Of a DNA stretch of 57,261 nt, positions 31,429 to 40,445 are shown piece after piece. The notes beneath the pieces are model-generated. The model was not told the origin of the DNA. It searched no databases and saw nothing but the letters and a program-made list of their open reading frames with translations. How positions within the stretch are numbered: position 1 is the first letter of the stretch; each line of letters begins with the position of its first letter. The stretch comes from Prevotellamassilia timonensis (GTDB lineage Bacteria > Bacteroidota > Bacteroidia > Bacteroidales > Bacteroidaceae), in the NCBI RefSeq assembly GCF_900106785.1, contig NZ_LT629841.1, positions 1 to 57,261 of the forward strand, written 5' to 3'. Made by a program: the position numbers and the translations under genes.

Positions 31429-31829
31429 AAGCCCCCCTTGTTATTGCTGAGCAGCACCTTTATCAGCCGTTCTTTTTCATTGAGCAACGCTTGCAGGTCT
31501 GCGATACGTTGCTTTAGCATATCTGTCTCGGTGTTGCGATTTTCCACGCTTTCACCGATGATTTGCGTGCCGTTGTTGGTGTTTCGATGTGTCGTAAGCA
31601 CTGCCTTTGTGATGTCCTTGTATTCCAACAGCATGTTACCCTCTCCTGTAAGCAGCCAGTTGCCATCAACTTGAGGAAATGCGCGTTTAATGCGCTCGGG
31701 GTCTATAGAATTTCGCCTAATCCAACCTGCAACAACACCCTGTTGGCAGCCTAACAATCTTGCGAATTGAGATTGATTTCCGTATGCGAAATGCTTTAGT
31801 AATTGTTCTACAATGTCTTTTTTATTCAT
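31425..31829 (-). CDS. Phage repressor-like protein 2
   Basis: 134 residues. N-terminal helix-turn-helix (FAYGNQSQFARLLGCQQGVV, AGWIRRNSIDPERIKRAFPQ), then VDGNWLLTGEGNMLL and NNGTQIIGESVEN, and a C-terminal leucine-zipper-like coil (LKQRIADLQALLNEKERLIK). Clearly paralogous to the next gene. No S24 peptidase domain, so it is not a LexA-type self-cleaving repressor. Confidence 0.82.
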   Translation of the reverse strand: MNKKDIVEQLLKHFAYGNQSQFARLLGCQQGVVAGWIRRNSIDPERIKRAFPQVDGNWLLTGEGNMLLEYKDITKAVLTTHRNTNNGTQIIGESVENRNTETDMLKQRIADLQALLNEKERLIKVLLSNNKGGF

Positions 31830-31869
31830 AATATTAGCAAAAACCCTTTTTAGTTATCAGTTTTGAACT

Positions 31870-32283
31870 TTACTGTTGACCACGTCTTTGACTATTGAGC
31901 AGCACGTTGATAAGCCGTTCTTTCTCGCTAAGTAGTGCTTGTAGTGATGCTATTTGTTGCTTGAGTATTTCTGTATTGAAAGTGTGGTTTTCTATGTTTT
32001 CACCGATGATTTGTGTGCCGTGGTTTGTGTTTTGTTGTGTGGATAATATTGTTTTGTTATTGCCGTTATCGTTGTTTGTTAGTAATATATTGCCTTCACC
32101 TGTAAGCAACCAATTGCCATCAACTTGTGGCAAGGCTGCTTTTATACGCTCGGGGGCAAAGTTCTTACGAGATAGCCATGTTGCTATAGTACTCTGCTTT
32201 ATGCCTATAGTATTGGCAAACGAACTTTGACTACCATTCCCAAAAAGCATAATAAGTTGTTCTAACTGTCCTGTATCTTTCAT
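31870..32283 (-). CDS. Phage repressor-like protein 1
   Basis: 137 residues with the same plan as its neighbour: helix-turn-helix FGNGSQSSFANTIGIKQSTI, ATWLSRKNFAPERIKAALPQ, linker VDGNWLLTGEGNILL and NHGTQIIGENIEN, coil LKQQIASLQALLSEKERLIN. First gene of the leftward unit, facing the operator region at 32340-32465. Probably the lysogeny repressor. Lacks a peptidase domain. Confidence 0.82.
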   Translation of the reverse strand: MKDTGQLEQLIMLFGNGSQSSFANTIGIKQSTIATWLSRKNFAPERIKAALPQVDGNWLLTGEGNILLTNNDNGNNKTILSTQQNTNHGTQIIGENIENHTFNTEILKQQIASLQALLSEKERLINVLLNSQRRGQQ

Positions 32284-32338
32284 AATACTGTTCTATTTAT
32301 CTTATTTTACGTCCCATTTGAAATTTATCCTTATTCTA

Positions 32339-32371
32339 TTTGCGATATATGTCTCATTTGCGCTATATTTG
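32339..32371 (+). promoter_or_regulatory. Candidate promoter towards the integrase
   Basis: TTTG at 32339-32342 and TATATTTG at 32364-32371, 21 bp apart, match the Bacteroidetes -33/-7 pattern. Transcription would run rightward to the integrase about 200 bp away. Confidence 0.6.
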
Positions 32372-32406
32372 CAGCATAAACGAAACGCATACTGCGGTAT
32401 GCTGCA
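32370..32406. promoter_or_regulatory. Palindromic operator candidate in the immunity region
   Basis: TGCAGCATA (32370-32378) and TATGCTGCA (32398-32406) are exact inverted repeats, with an inner GCATAC-tgcg-GTATGC. It overlaps the -7 element of the rightward promoter and precedes repressor 1, a position suited to a CI-like operator. Confidence 0.55.
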
Positions 32407-32418
32407 AGTATTAAAATA

Positions 32419-32426
32419 CAAATGTA
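32419..32426 (-). promoter_or_regulatory. Candidate -7 element for repressor 1
   Basis: TACATTTG on the minus strand matches TAnnTTTG, with a leader of about 130 nt to the repressor start that crosses the palindrome. No clear -33 element is seen. Confidence 0.4.
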
Positions 32427-32577
32427 AAGAATTAACGTTATGTTTAATAATACACGCATAACGTCACAGCAAAGCCCCTTTAGCCACACCGCTAAAGGGG
32501 CTTTGCCATTACTACCCCACCCCACCAGCCAAGCATATTGAACAACAAAAAAGAAACGTATTAAACAAGTAGACACA

Positions 32578-33807
32578 ATGAAATACAGCATACTTTTCAT
32601 GCCCGACAACCGCGCACACCTGCGCATGGTAGTACGTTACATGGGCAAAAGACTCTTCTGCAACGTTGGCTACAACATAGACACCGACAAGTGGAACAAA
32701 GACACACAACGCTGCCGGCGAAACACCACACACGGCAAAGACCTCGTACCCGCCGCAAAAATCAACGCCGCCATACAGCACTACGAAGACACCGCTGTGC
32801 GCGTGCTTGACACACAGCCCACAACCTTCGACGACTTCAAGCAACAAATGCTCCAAGCCATTGGCAGACACCACGAACAAGATAACGAGCCACACAAAGA
32901 TTTTTTCAGTCTCTACGAACAATACCTCAGCAGTGAGTCCAACCGCTGCAGCTGGAGCAAAGGCACTGTGCAAAAAACACAACGCTTAATAAAGGAATGG
33001 CAGGACTTTCGTCCAGACATGACGTTAACAGCAATCAACGAAGACACACTCGAACAATTCCGACAATACCAAACAAGCCTCAACCACCAAAACGAGACCG
33101 TACTCAAAAAGCTCTCCATGTCCAAGTGGTTCTTCCGTTGGCTCGTGTCAAAAGGGCTTCTCACCGACCTCTCATTCTCAGCCTACCGCCCACGGCTCAA
33201 AAGGTCGTCGCGCTGCGTGGTATACCTCACATGGACAGAACTCATGGCCGTATACAATCACCAATTCACCACAGAAGAGCAACACCTTGCCCGCGTGCGT
33301 GACGTATTCTGCTTTTGTTGTTTCACCTCCCTGCGCTACTCCGATGCCCGCGCCCTCAAAAAGGCCGACATTTACGGCGATGCCCTACACATCACCACAC
33401 AAAAAACCAACGACCGGCTCACAATCGAACTCAACGACTACTCGCGCGCCATACTCCAGTCCTACACCGCACAACCTGGCGAGCGCGCCCTACCCGTCAT
33501 CAGCAATCAGAAAATGAACGATTATCTGAAAGAGGTAGGTCGTCTGTGCGGCCTCAACGAAAAGTTGACCGATGTCACCTACACAGGAGGCATCAAAACC
33601 ACCATCACCAAGCCCAAGTGGCAAATGCTCGGCACCCATTGTGGCCGTCGCACCTTCATCTGTAACGCCCTCATGATGGGCATTCCCGCGAATACGGTCA
33701 TGAAATGGACTGGCCACTCCGACTATAACAGCATGAAACCCTACATCGACATAGCCGACAGCGCAAAAAAAACGGCCATGGCATTGTTCAACAGAACAAA
33801 ACCATGA
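32578..33807 (+). CDS. Tyrosine recombinase / phage integrase (copy B)
   Basis: 409 residues, identical to the integrase at 151-1380 except Asp55 in place of Ala55. Catalytic residues Arg253, His354, Arg357, His380 and Tyr389 are all kept. It reads towards the tRNA att site and lies opposite to the repressor genes, with the promoter at 32339-32371. Presumably the active integrase of this prophage. Residue 55 falls in the arm-binding domain, so the two variants might differ slightly in arm-site binding. Confidence 0.95.
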   Translation: MKYSILFMPDNRAHLRMVVRYMGKRLFCNVGYNIDTDKWNKDTQRCRRNTTHGKDLVPAAKINAAIQHYEDTAVRVLDTQPTTFDDFKQQMLQAIGRHHEQDNEPHKDFFSLYEQYLSSESNRCSWSKGTVQKTQRLIKEWQDFRPDMTLTAINEDTLEQFRQYQTSLNHQNETVLKKLSMSKWFFRWLVSKGLLTDLSFSAYRPRLKRSSRCVVYLTWTELMAVYNHQFTTEEQHLARVRDVFCFCCFTSLRYSDARALKKADIYGDALHITTQKTNDRLTIELNDYSRAILQSYTAQPGERALPVISNQKMNDYLKEVGRLCGLNEKLTDVTYTGGIKTTITKPKWQMLGTHCGRRTFICNALMMGIPANTVMKWTGHSDYNSMKPYIDIADSAKKTAMALFNRTKP

Positions 33808-33877
33808 CCTTAATACCTTTAATTTGTCGCTCTTTTTGTCGCCACAAATACGTAAAACACTGAAAATCAGTATACTT

Positions 33878-33891
33878 TGTGGACCAGCTAG
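33878..33891 (+). other. att core, phage/host junction in tRNA-Met
   Basis: tgtggaccagctag forms the 3' end of tRNA-Met (acceptor 3' strand plus part of the T stem). The same bases at 1451-1464 are flanked by phage DNA on both sides. Integration therefore keeps the tRNA 3' end. Confidence 0.8.
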
Positions 33892-33953
33892 GGCTTGAAC
33901 CTAGGACCTCCAGATTATGAGTCTGTTGCTCTAACCAACTGAGCTACAAGTCC
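33880..33953 (-). tRNA. tRNA-Met (CAT)
   Basis: Cloverleaf on the minus strand: D-arm GCTC-AGTTGGTTA-GAGC, anticodon loop CTCATAA with anticodon CAT, T-arm CTAGG-TTCAAGC-CCTAG, acceptor GGACTTG with CTGGTCC. Pair 6-67 is T-T and 5-68 is T-G. No CCA encoded. A Met elongator is likely; an Ile (lysidine) CAT tRNA cannot be excluded by anticodon alone. It is the prophage integration site. Confidence 0.92.
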
Positions 33954-34024
33954 GTGCAAATATGAACAGCCTTTGCTGCTCTTTGCGAGTGCAAATATAC
34001 AAGTTATTGCTGAAATCTACAAGA

Positions 34025-34059
34025 AAAAAGGCCGACAATGTTAGTTTGTCGGCCTTTTT
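34025..34059. terminator. Bidirectional intrinsic terminator
   Basis: AAAAAGGCCGACAA (34025-34038) pairs with 34046-34059, with A and T runs at the two ends, so it can work on both strands. It separates the protease gene from tRNA-Met. The stretch 34080-34130 holds two copies of cgctgttgataagcg and nothing else obvious. Confidence 0.8.
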
Positions 34060-34240
34060 CTTGCATTTTTTGGGTACATAACGCTGTTGATAAGCGTTCG
34101 TATCGCTGTTGATAAGCGTACGAAACGCTGTCGCAAACGGGTTGGCATGCTGTCGCATGAGGATAGGTGGGGCTATTTAGCGCACTGCTTTTTGCCCTCG
34201 TACTATCCGCAGTACCCTTTGGGGGAATAGCTGGAGGGAT

Positions 34241-37200
34241 TTAGCGCACCACCTTTTTGCCACCAATGATGTATATGCCCTTGCCGGGCACCATTACGCG
34301 GCGGCCTGAAAGGTCGTAAACATTACCTGCGGCGTTGATGTCGGCAGGCGTTTCGGGCACTACGCCATCAAGCTTGATGCCGTTGCAACCGTTGACGACG
34401 CCATTCATGGGGGTAATATCGTAGCACTTGAGGGCAAACGATTTGATGTACAATGCCTGCGTGCCTGTCATGCTGGCCAATAAGCCGAGACTCACCTTGG
34501 CGGGTTCTGTCAGTACGAAGAACACGCTATTCTGCAGCGAGGCACTCTTCTCGCCTAAGGCACGCGAAGCCAACGCTTCTGCCAGATAGTTGGTGCCAGG
34601 CAGCGAGTCGCCTTCGGCAGCTACCACATAGCAACCATCAGGCTGTACAGCCTTGTCGCCGGGATAGTTTGCACTGAACACGTATGCGCCCTTAGGCAGT
34701 TCTACAGTCTGATACACCTTGTGGTCTGTCAGTACTTTGACAAAACCATCTTGTCCAGTGCTTATTACAAGGTAGTTGGCTATCATGTTGTCGGCCGCAG
34801 CACCGGTGTTCGATTTCGTATCCTTGCCATATTCGTCGTAAGCCACATTATCGAGTTTCCAGTCGCTCAGTGTCATGAAGCGTGAACCATACAAGAAGCC
34901 GTACACATCGTTGAACACTTCGCCGGTATTAGCAAATGGTGCTTTGTAATTGGCAAGGTACTTTTCTGTTACGTCCTCAGCCTTATTGTCAAAGCAGAGC
35001 GCAAACACACCCTTTGAACTTGTCCAAGCATCGCCATCGGGACCAAAGCCCTTTCTTACGCCCGTGTTGGCATTTGAGGTAGCGTCTGCCACGTTGCCGC
35101 TGCTTTGGTCAAACTTGTAGTAAACCTGCAAGCCCTCATTCTGTGCCGCAGCCACACCAGCCTCATCGAGGGGGCTTGAAATGTAGCCTTGCAACTTTTC
35201 GGGCGTGTTCTCGTTAAAGGCAAAGTTCCACACTCTGAACTCGTCGACAGTGCCCATCATAGGCGCATCGTCAGTGCCCAGGCTAAAGGTTGAGAGTTCG
35301 GGTATTTGTTGTATTACCGAACTATAGTCTTGCTTTTCGCCATCGCGGAAGAAGCATACAATGCCCGGAGAGCTGTAAGTCACTGCATAGTGATGCCACT
35401 CGTTGGCAATGACAAAGCCATCGCTTGATTGTGCACATTTGCCACCGATGTAGAGGCACATCTTGCCCGTGGCGGTGGTCATGAGTTCGAAAGTAGACTT
35501 GCTCTCGCCAATGCCATTGCAAGCAGCACGCAGCGAGTTAGGACGCATCCACCAGTCAATAGTGAAGTAGCCCTGACCTTTGGTCAACGGCACTTTCGAC
35601 AGTTCCACCTTGGCGCTGCCCTCTGGCATAAAGCTCAGGCCGGTCTTGCTGTCGGCGTTGCATACTACCAATGCGCGGTTCATGGTAACCTCGCCGCTGC
35701 CCACATCGTTAGTAGCCTTGAAAGTGACATCGTAGATACCTGGCACTTCAGGACGGAAACTCACGTCGAGTCCTTCGCATTGCATAGCCGTTTGTGCGCT
35801 CACCAGCGTCCACTGGCCATGTTGCGGGTTGTAGAGCGAGTGGTTAGTCAGCGTCACATCGTCGCCCTTCATCACAATGGCAGGATTCACGTCAAACGAC
35901 ACCTTGGGCGCCACACCCTTCACGCCTATTTGTTGTGTAGAGGTAGCCTTTTGTCCGTTGGCATCAGTCACCTCGAGCGTCACATCGTAGGTGCCGGTAG
36001 CATCGTACGACACCGTGACATACGGTTGGTCTGATGTGCGGGTCGAAGCCCCGTCCAGGATCCATTTATAAGTAGTGCCGTCATACACCTGTACTGGCAT
36101 AAATGTCACACGCTCGCCTGCAGTCACCTGCTGTTTCGTCATCTTAAATGCAGCGTCGGCCTTGGGTGCCTCGGCCACATCGATGCTGATGGTATTCTCC
36201 TGCGTCTTTCCTTTTACATCGGTGGCCACCACCTTAACCTCTTGCTTGCCCGCCTGCTTAAAGGTGGTGGTCAGAGTCGGGGCCACAGTTGTGCCGCCGT
36301 CGGTGCCGGTAGCGGTCCACTCCATCTTCACAATGTTGGTTGAGCCTTTGGCACGCAGTGTTACGGGCTGTCCTACCATCACCTTTGTGTCGGGTTGCAC
36401 AATGCTTACCTCCGTCTTCGTGGTGTAGCCCAGCGACTGTGCCCAACCACTGTTAACGCTGAATTTGCTGTTGGCAAATGAGGCATGACGCTGTCCGGCT
36501 GTGTGGTCGCGCAGCAAAGTTTCGCCGCCCACTTCAAACGTGTCGCCCGGGTAGTAGGCTATCAAGTTTTCGGGCAGTATGCCATCGGTATACATCAGCT
36601 TGTAGTCGGCACTGATTTCGGCCGCCGTGCGTGCCTTGTTCCATATACGTATTTCGTCGTAGAAGGCGTGCTGGTCGCTGTTAGCGCCGCTGCCACTAAA
36701 CGCCAAGTCGCCAAAACCGCCTATGCCGCTGTAATTGGCCGACGTTATGCTGCCCTTCTTCACACCATTTACGTAGGTGGTCAGCGTGTTACCATCTACC
36801 ACCATTGCAATGTGAGTCCATTGGTTCAGCTTCAGCACGCTCGACAGTTCCATGCGGTCTGATCCAAGACCCCAACCGGCGGTAAAGTTGCCATTAGCGT
36901 TGGCGTGGAACATAAACTGCCCCCAGCCCGGACCAGCGCTTTGGTTCCAGTTCGACAGCGACATCGGACGTATCCAATACTCTATCGTAGCCTTGTCATA
37001 TTTCGAGCCGAACACACCAGGAATGGTAAAGCCTGTGTGATCTGCCTTCAGACACTTGTTGCTTGTCGACTTGGCCGGCACGGTGGCACTTACGCTCACC
37101 GACTGCTTGCTGCCATATACAGCCTGCACGGCATACGAGCCCGCAGCATCTTCGGGCAGCGCATATTGTGTGGTGCCGGCATCGAGTGTGGCCAACAGTT

Positions 37201-38785
37201 CGTCAGTGCCCTTGTACACGCGGAAACCTGTCAGCACATTTTTCGAGGCAGCGGGCTTGCTCCACGTCAGGGTGTTTCCGTTCACAGCCACATTAAGCGG
37301 TGCTCTGTAGCCGCGTCCGGGCACTACAACTGTCAACACAGTACGGTTGCCCTGATTTTCAACGGTCACACCATTGTCACCCGTTTCAAAGGGAATTTCC
37401 AGCCCCTTGCTGTCTTGCGCATAATCGAGTATTGAGGCTTTGTACACATGTCCTGTGCCCTTGGCCCAGCTCTTGGTATCTATAATAAAGAAGTACTTCA
37501 GAGATTCGTTGGGGTCGAGGTTGTCGCTGAGGTCTGTCAGGTCGTAGCCAAACTCCATCGGCTCTGTATGCAGTGTGTTGTCAATCCAGCGTCCCAGCAT
37601 CGGTATTTCGGGAGCGGGGTTGGTATTACCATTGTTGCCATCGCCAGCATACTGAAAGTGGTGGAAAGGCACCGAGTATTCGGGCTGCGTGGCATTCAAG
37701 TCCTTGGCCACACCGCCCGACAGGCACAGCTCTGAGCGCCGGCTATAGTCCATCTCCACCTTGATAGTACGCAGCGGGCGGTAGTTTTTGCGCACCTTGT
37801 ACACCTCGGGCGTCCACCAGTTGCCAGTAAATTTGCCGTCGGCGTTGAAGGTAGCACCAGCGTAGGCGTAGGGGCAATATATAAAGCCGCCATCGGCCCA
37901 ATCGTCGCCCCACGAGTTTACCATTATCCAGGCACCGCGCTCGTCTGACTCCGATTCGCCATACTTGCCGTTGCCGTTAAGGTCGAACTCTATTCTGTCG
38001 TCGTAGCCCACAATAGTCATGGCGTGGTCTACGGTAGTGCCCCAGGCGCTGAGATAGTGTTTGCCCACCACACCAGCAGCGGTGTTGGCCGGGGTGGTTT
38101 CGATAGCTTTCATTTGTATGCCCGACGAGGCACAGCCAATGCCCGCAATACCGCCCGAACTGAAGTCGGAGTCGCCATTGTGGTTGTAAAGCCAGCGTTT
38201 CAGCGCTTCGCGTCCGGCTTCTGTGCCAAGGTCCTCGCTGAAGTGTGCCGGTTTAAGCATGCGGTTGAACATGGCTTCGTACCACTTGTCGTAACCCGTC
38301 ATCCAGCCAAAGTCGTTCTGCGATGCTTCTTGATAGCCAAACAACTTCGAGGTGGTCTGTCCGCCGTAAGTTGCAGCCGAGGGCACGCCCACATACTGCA
38401 CAAACTGGTCCTTGCCCGAGTTGCCATAAGTTAGCAGCCACACAAAGTGTGACGGATAATAGTTGTGGGCATCTTTGCCATCAAGATTGCGGAAAGAGTT
38501 CAGCTCATGCGAAAACATGTAGCAGATGCGTGAGGCCGAGCCACAAGAGCCACCGTCCTGGTTGAGCACGGGCGGAAAGTAGCGTGTTTCAGCGTTATTT
38601 ACATAGTCGGGCAGCCCCGTAACGCTGGCGGCCTTCCCCCTCATCTTGCGGGATTGCATCAGCGAGGGGTCTGGGTTCACCTTATCCGAGTAATCCGGAT
38701 ATTTGCTGCGGTCTACGTTCTGTGCCCACGTGGCGGTAGGTAGCAGCGCACTGAGCAGCAGCAGTTTCTTTAGGTTTAACTTCAT
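34241..38785 (-). CDS. Secreted papain-like (C1) protease with LamG and PKD-like domains, type IX sorted
   Basis: 1514 residues. Signal peptide LLLLSALLPTATWA ends near residue 21. The papain-type catalytic set is visible: Gln76 and Cys81 (NQDGGSCGSAS), His254 (VDHAMTIVGYDD) and Asn290 (WIMVNSWGDDW). LamG/concanavalin-like domains lie at about 590-740 and 1095-1260 (DEIRIWNKARTAAEIS, VDEFRVWNFAFNENT), with PKD-like repeats between (about 795-1060). The C-terminus VYDLSGRRVMVPGKGIYIIG plus GKKVVR is the Prevotella/Porphyromonas type IX sorting tail, so the product is exported and surface-attached or released. It probably degrades proteins and binds glycans. A lone gene bounded by terminators and repeats. 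Confidence 0.92.
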   Translation of the reverse strand: MKLNLKKLLLLSALLPTATWAQNVDRSKYPDYSDKVNPDPSLMQSRKMRGKAASVTGLPDYVNNAETRYFPPVLNQDGGSCGSASRICYMFSHELNSFRNLDGKDAHNYYPSHFVWLLTYGNSGKDQFVQYVGVPSAATYGGQTTSKLFGYQEASQNDFGWMTGYDKWYEAMFNRMLKPAHFSEDLGTEAGREALKRWLYNHNGDSDFSSGGIAGIGCASSGIQMKAIETTPANTAAGVVGKHYLSAWGTTVDHAMTIVGYDDRIEFDLNGNGKYGESESDERGAWIMVNSWGDDWADGGFIYCPYAYAGATFNADGKFTGNWWTPEVYKVRKNYRPLRTIKVEMDYSRRSELCLSGGVAKDLNATQPEYSVPFHHFQYAGDGNNGNTNPAPEIPMLGRWIDNTLHTEPMEFGYDLTDLSDNLDPNESLKYFFIIDTKSWAKGTGHVYKASILDYAQDSKGLEIPFETGDNGVTVENQGNRTVLTVVVPGRGYRAPLNVAVNGNTLTWSKPAASKNVLTGFRVYKGTDELLATLDAGTTQYALPEDAAGSYAVQAVYGSKQSVSVSATVPAKSTSNKCLKADHTGFTIPGVFGSKYDKATIEYWIRPMSLSNWNQSAGPGWGQFMFHANANGNFTAGWGLGSDRMELSSVLKLNQWTHIAMVVDGNTLTTYVNGVKKGSITSANYSGIGGFGDLAFSGSGANSDQHAFYDEIRIWNKARTAAEISADYKLMYTDGILPENLIAYYPGDTFEVGGETLLRDHTAGQRHASFANSKFSVNSGWAQSLGYTTKTEVSIVQPDTKVMVGQPVTLRAKGSTNIVKMEWTATGTDGGTTVAPTLTTTFKQAGKQEVKVVATDVKGKTQENTISIDVAEAPKADAAFKMTKQQVTAGERVTFMPVQVYDGTTYKWILDGASTRTSDQPYVTVSYDATGTYDVTLEVTDANGQKATSTQQIGVKGVAPKVSFDVNPAIVMKGDDVTLTNHSLYNPQHGQWTLVSAQTAMQCEGLDVSFRPEVPGIYDVTFKATNDVGSGEVTMNRALVVCNADSKTGLSFMPEGSAKVELSKVPLTKGQGYFTIDWWMRPNSLRAACNGIGESKSTFELMTTATGKMCLYIGGKCAQSSDGFVIANEWHHYAVTYSSPGIVCFFRDGEKQDYSSVIQQIPELSTFSLGTDDAPMMGTVDEFRVWNFAFNENTPEKLQGYISSPLDEAGVAAAQNEGLQVYYKFDQSSGNVADATSNANTGVRKGFGPDGDAWTSSKGVFALCFDNKAEDVTEKYLANYKAPFANTGEVFNDVYGFLYGSRFMTLSDWKLDNVAYDEYGKDTKSNTGAAADNMIANYLVISTGQDGFVKVLTDHKVYQTVELPKGAYVFSANYPGDKAVQPDGCYVVAAEGDSLPGTNYLAEALASRALGEKSASLQNSVFFVLTEPAKVSLGLLASMTGTQALYIKSFALKCYDITPMNGVVNGCNGIKLDGVVPETPADINAAGNVYDLSGRRVMVPGKGIYIIGGKKVVR

Positions 38786-38819
38786 TACATTAGGTATTAT
38801 GTTGGTAACTTGCTTGCAA

Positions 38820-38906
38820 GAGAGTATATAGGGTTAACAAGTTGACAGGTTGACAGGTTGACGGGTAAGTTAGTCAAACCTTTACGTTAACCCGTTAACC
38901 CGTCAA
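38820..38906. repeat. gttgacag octamer repeats between protease and glycosyltransferase genes
   Basis: aagttgacaggttgacaggt and following bases give an 8-bp periodic left arm. aacccgttaacccgtcaact is its complement on the right. Same design as the phage octamer-armed repeats, but with different octamers and no recognisable 39-nt core. Similar arms occur at 39885-40012 and 49384-49412. Confidence 0.6.
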
Positions 38907-39854
38907 CTAACTTAGTTCATGGCCAGCCGTCTTCTGTATAAAGTAGCGTGGGCGACGTTTCACCTCGGTGTATATCTTACCCACATATTCGCCTATGATG
39001 CCACAGGCCAGCAGTATGGCGCCGCCTATAAACCAGATGCTCACCAGCTGCGAGGTCCAGCCCGCTATGGTGCGGCCCTCAACGTACGACACAATGCCGT
39101 AAACAATGGCACATATCGAGATGAGCATAAACACGGCCCCCAGGTAAGTAATATACTGCAAGGGGCGCACCGAGAACGAGGTGATGCCATCGAGCGCAAA
39201 GCCAAGCATCTTGGTCAGCGGATACTTCGATTCACCGGCAAAGCGCTCTGCACGATCGTAATAAACCGATGCGGTGTTGAACCCCAACTGTGCCACCATG
39301 CCGCGCAAAAAGAGGTTGCGCTCCGGGTAAGCCATCAAGGCTTGCAGGGCACGTCGGCTCATGAGTCTGAAATCGGCATGGTTGTACACCACCTCGCTTC
39401 CCATCACGCGCATCAGGCGGTAGAAACTCTGTGCCGTGGTACGCTTAAACCACGTGTCGGTCTTGCGTTCGCGCCTTACACCATACACCACATCGGCGCC
39501 GTGCAGCCACAGCTCCACCATTTGCGGTATGGCCTCCACATCGTCCTGCAGATCGGCGTCAATGCTTATGGCAGCATCGCTGTGTGCCGCGGCCCATTCA
39601 AGGCCCGCCCACAATGCCTGCTGGTGTCCCACGTTGTGGGCCAGACACAAGCCGCCCACGTGTTGGTCGGCCTGAGCCAGTTCTCCTACAATCTGCCAAG
39701 TGCGGTCGGCACTCCCATCGTTGACGTACATGATGCGCCCGTGGTCTATCAGCGCCTTGGCCTCCATGCGTTTTATCACATCGGTGAGCCGCGCATTGGT
39801 TTCGTGCAGAACAGCTTCCTCATTGTAACAGGGTACTATTATCGAAAGGGTCAT
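38907..39854 (-). CDS. Glycosyltransferase family 2, polyprenyl-phosphate sugar synthase type
   Basis: 315 residues from MTLSIIVPCYNEEAVLHETN. The ATG at 39854 starts the GT2 domain directly; an upstream start at 39911 adds no recognisable sequence. NDGSADRTW, IDADLQDD and HADFRLMSRRAL match GT2 members of the GtrB/ArnC/DPM1 group. Two C-terminal membrane helices (about 228-252 and 263-290) follow. It would load a sugar onto undecaprenyl phosphate at the inner membrane, supplying the GtrA-like and GT39-like neighbours. Confidence 0.9.
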   Translation of the reverse strand: MTLSIIVPCYNEEAVLHETNARLTDVIKRMEAKALIDHGRIMYVNDGSADRTWQIVGELAQADQHVGGLCLAHNVGHQQALWAGLEWAAAHSDAAISIDADLQDDVEAIPQMVELWLHGADVVYGVRRERKTDTWFKRTTAQSFYRLMRVMGSEVVYNHADFRLMSRRALQALMAYPERNLFLRGMVAQLGFNTASVYYDRAERFAGESKYPLTKMLGFALDGITSFSVRPLQYITYLGAVFMLISICAIVYGIVSYVEGRTIAGWTSQLVSIWFIGGAILLACGIIGEYVGKIYTEVKRRPRYFIQKTAGHELS

Positions 39855-39986
39855 ATTTAGCAGTTTTTGGGGTAATGGGGAGATTGGGGTAACGGGGTAA
39901 CGGATTAACAAGTAAGTATGCTCTACGCTACTTATTATGTTAAAGTAAGACGGGCAAGATACTTAAGAGCTTGACAAACTTACCCG

Positions 39987-40400
39987 TTAACTTGTCAACC
40001 CGTCAACCTGTGTCCTATTGTTCTTAAACACCACCTTCACCAGTATAAAGTTTACCGGCACGGCCACGGCAAACACCGGCAGCGGTGCCAGAGCCGGTGG
40101 CACGCCAAGCCACAAAAACAGGTTGAGCAGCACCATGTGCAACACATAGTTCACGCCATGCGCTCCCCCCATGCCCACAAGGCGGCGCCACGAGGGTGCA
40201 GTGCGGAAGGTGAAACGTGCCGTCAAATAAAAGTTGGCCAGAAAGCTCAACACATAGCCTATGGTGTAGGCCACATCTATCTGTATGGCGCAGCGCAACA
40301 ACAGGTATATGCCGTAGTGCAGCGCCGTGGCAAATATGCCTACCAGCACAAAGCGAAAGGCTTGGGCGGCTGTATGCTTATGATTTTGCATGGACATCAT
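39987..40400 (-). CDS. GtrA-family membrane protein
   Basis: 137 residues with four membrane helices (FRFVLVGIFATALHYGIYLL, YTIGYVLSFLANFYLTARFT, VNYVLHMVLLNLFLWLGV, LPVFAVAVPVNFILVKVVF). GtrA-like proteins are thought to flip polyprenyl-linked sugars. Sits between a GT2 and a GT39 gene, completing a synthesise-flip-transfer set. The start could also be Met4 (40391). Confidence 0.9.
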   Translation of the reverse strand: MMSMQNHKHTAAQAFRFVLVGIFATALHYGIYLLLRCAIQIDVAYTIGYVLSFLANFYLTARFTFRTAPSWRRLVGMGGAHGVNYVLHMVLLNLFLWLGVPPALAPLPVFAVAVPVNFILVKVVFKNNRTQVDGLTS

Positions 40401-40445
40401 TACTTACGAATAGGCCAGTGTGCAATGAGCGCACAAGGGAGTGGG

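Larger units (their letters stand above)
32428..33891. repeat. Direct repeat, copy B: prophage integrase end with host junction
   Basis: Partner of 1-1464. Here the left flank is the immunity region and the right flank is tRNA-Met, so this is the integrated (phage/host) junction. It also contains second copies of the 8-bp inverted repeat (32435-32464) and of the 16-bp-stem hairpin (32469-32506). Confidence 0.95.

Noticed and set aside
33931-34158. 75-residue minus-strand frame
   Set aside because: Runs through tRNA-Met and the bidirectional terminator.
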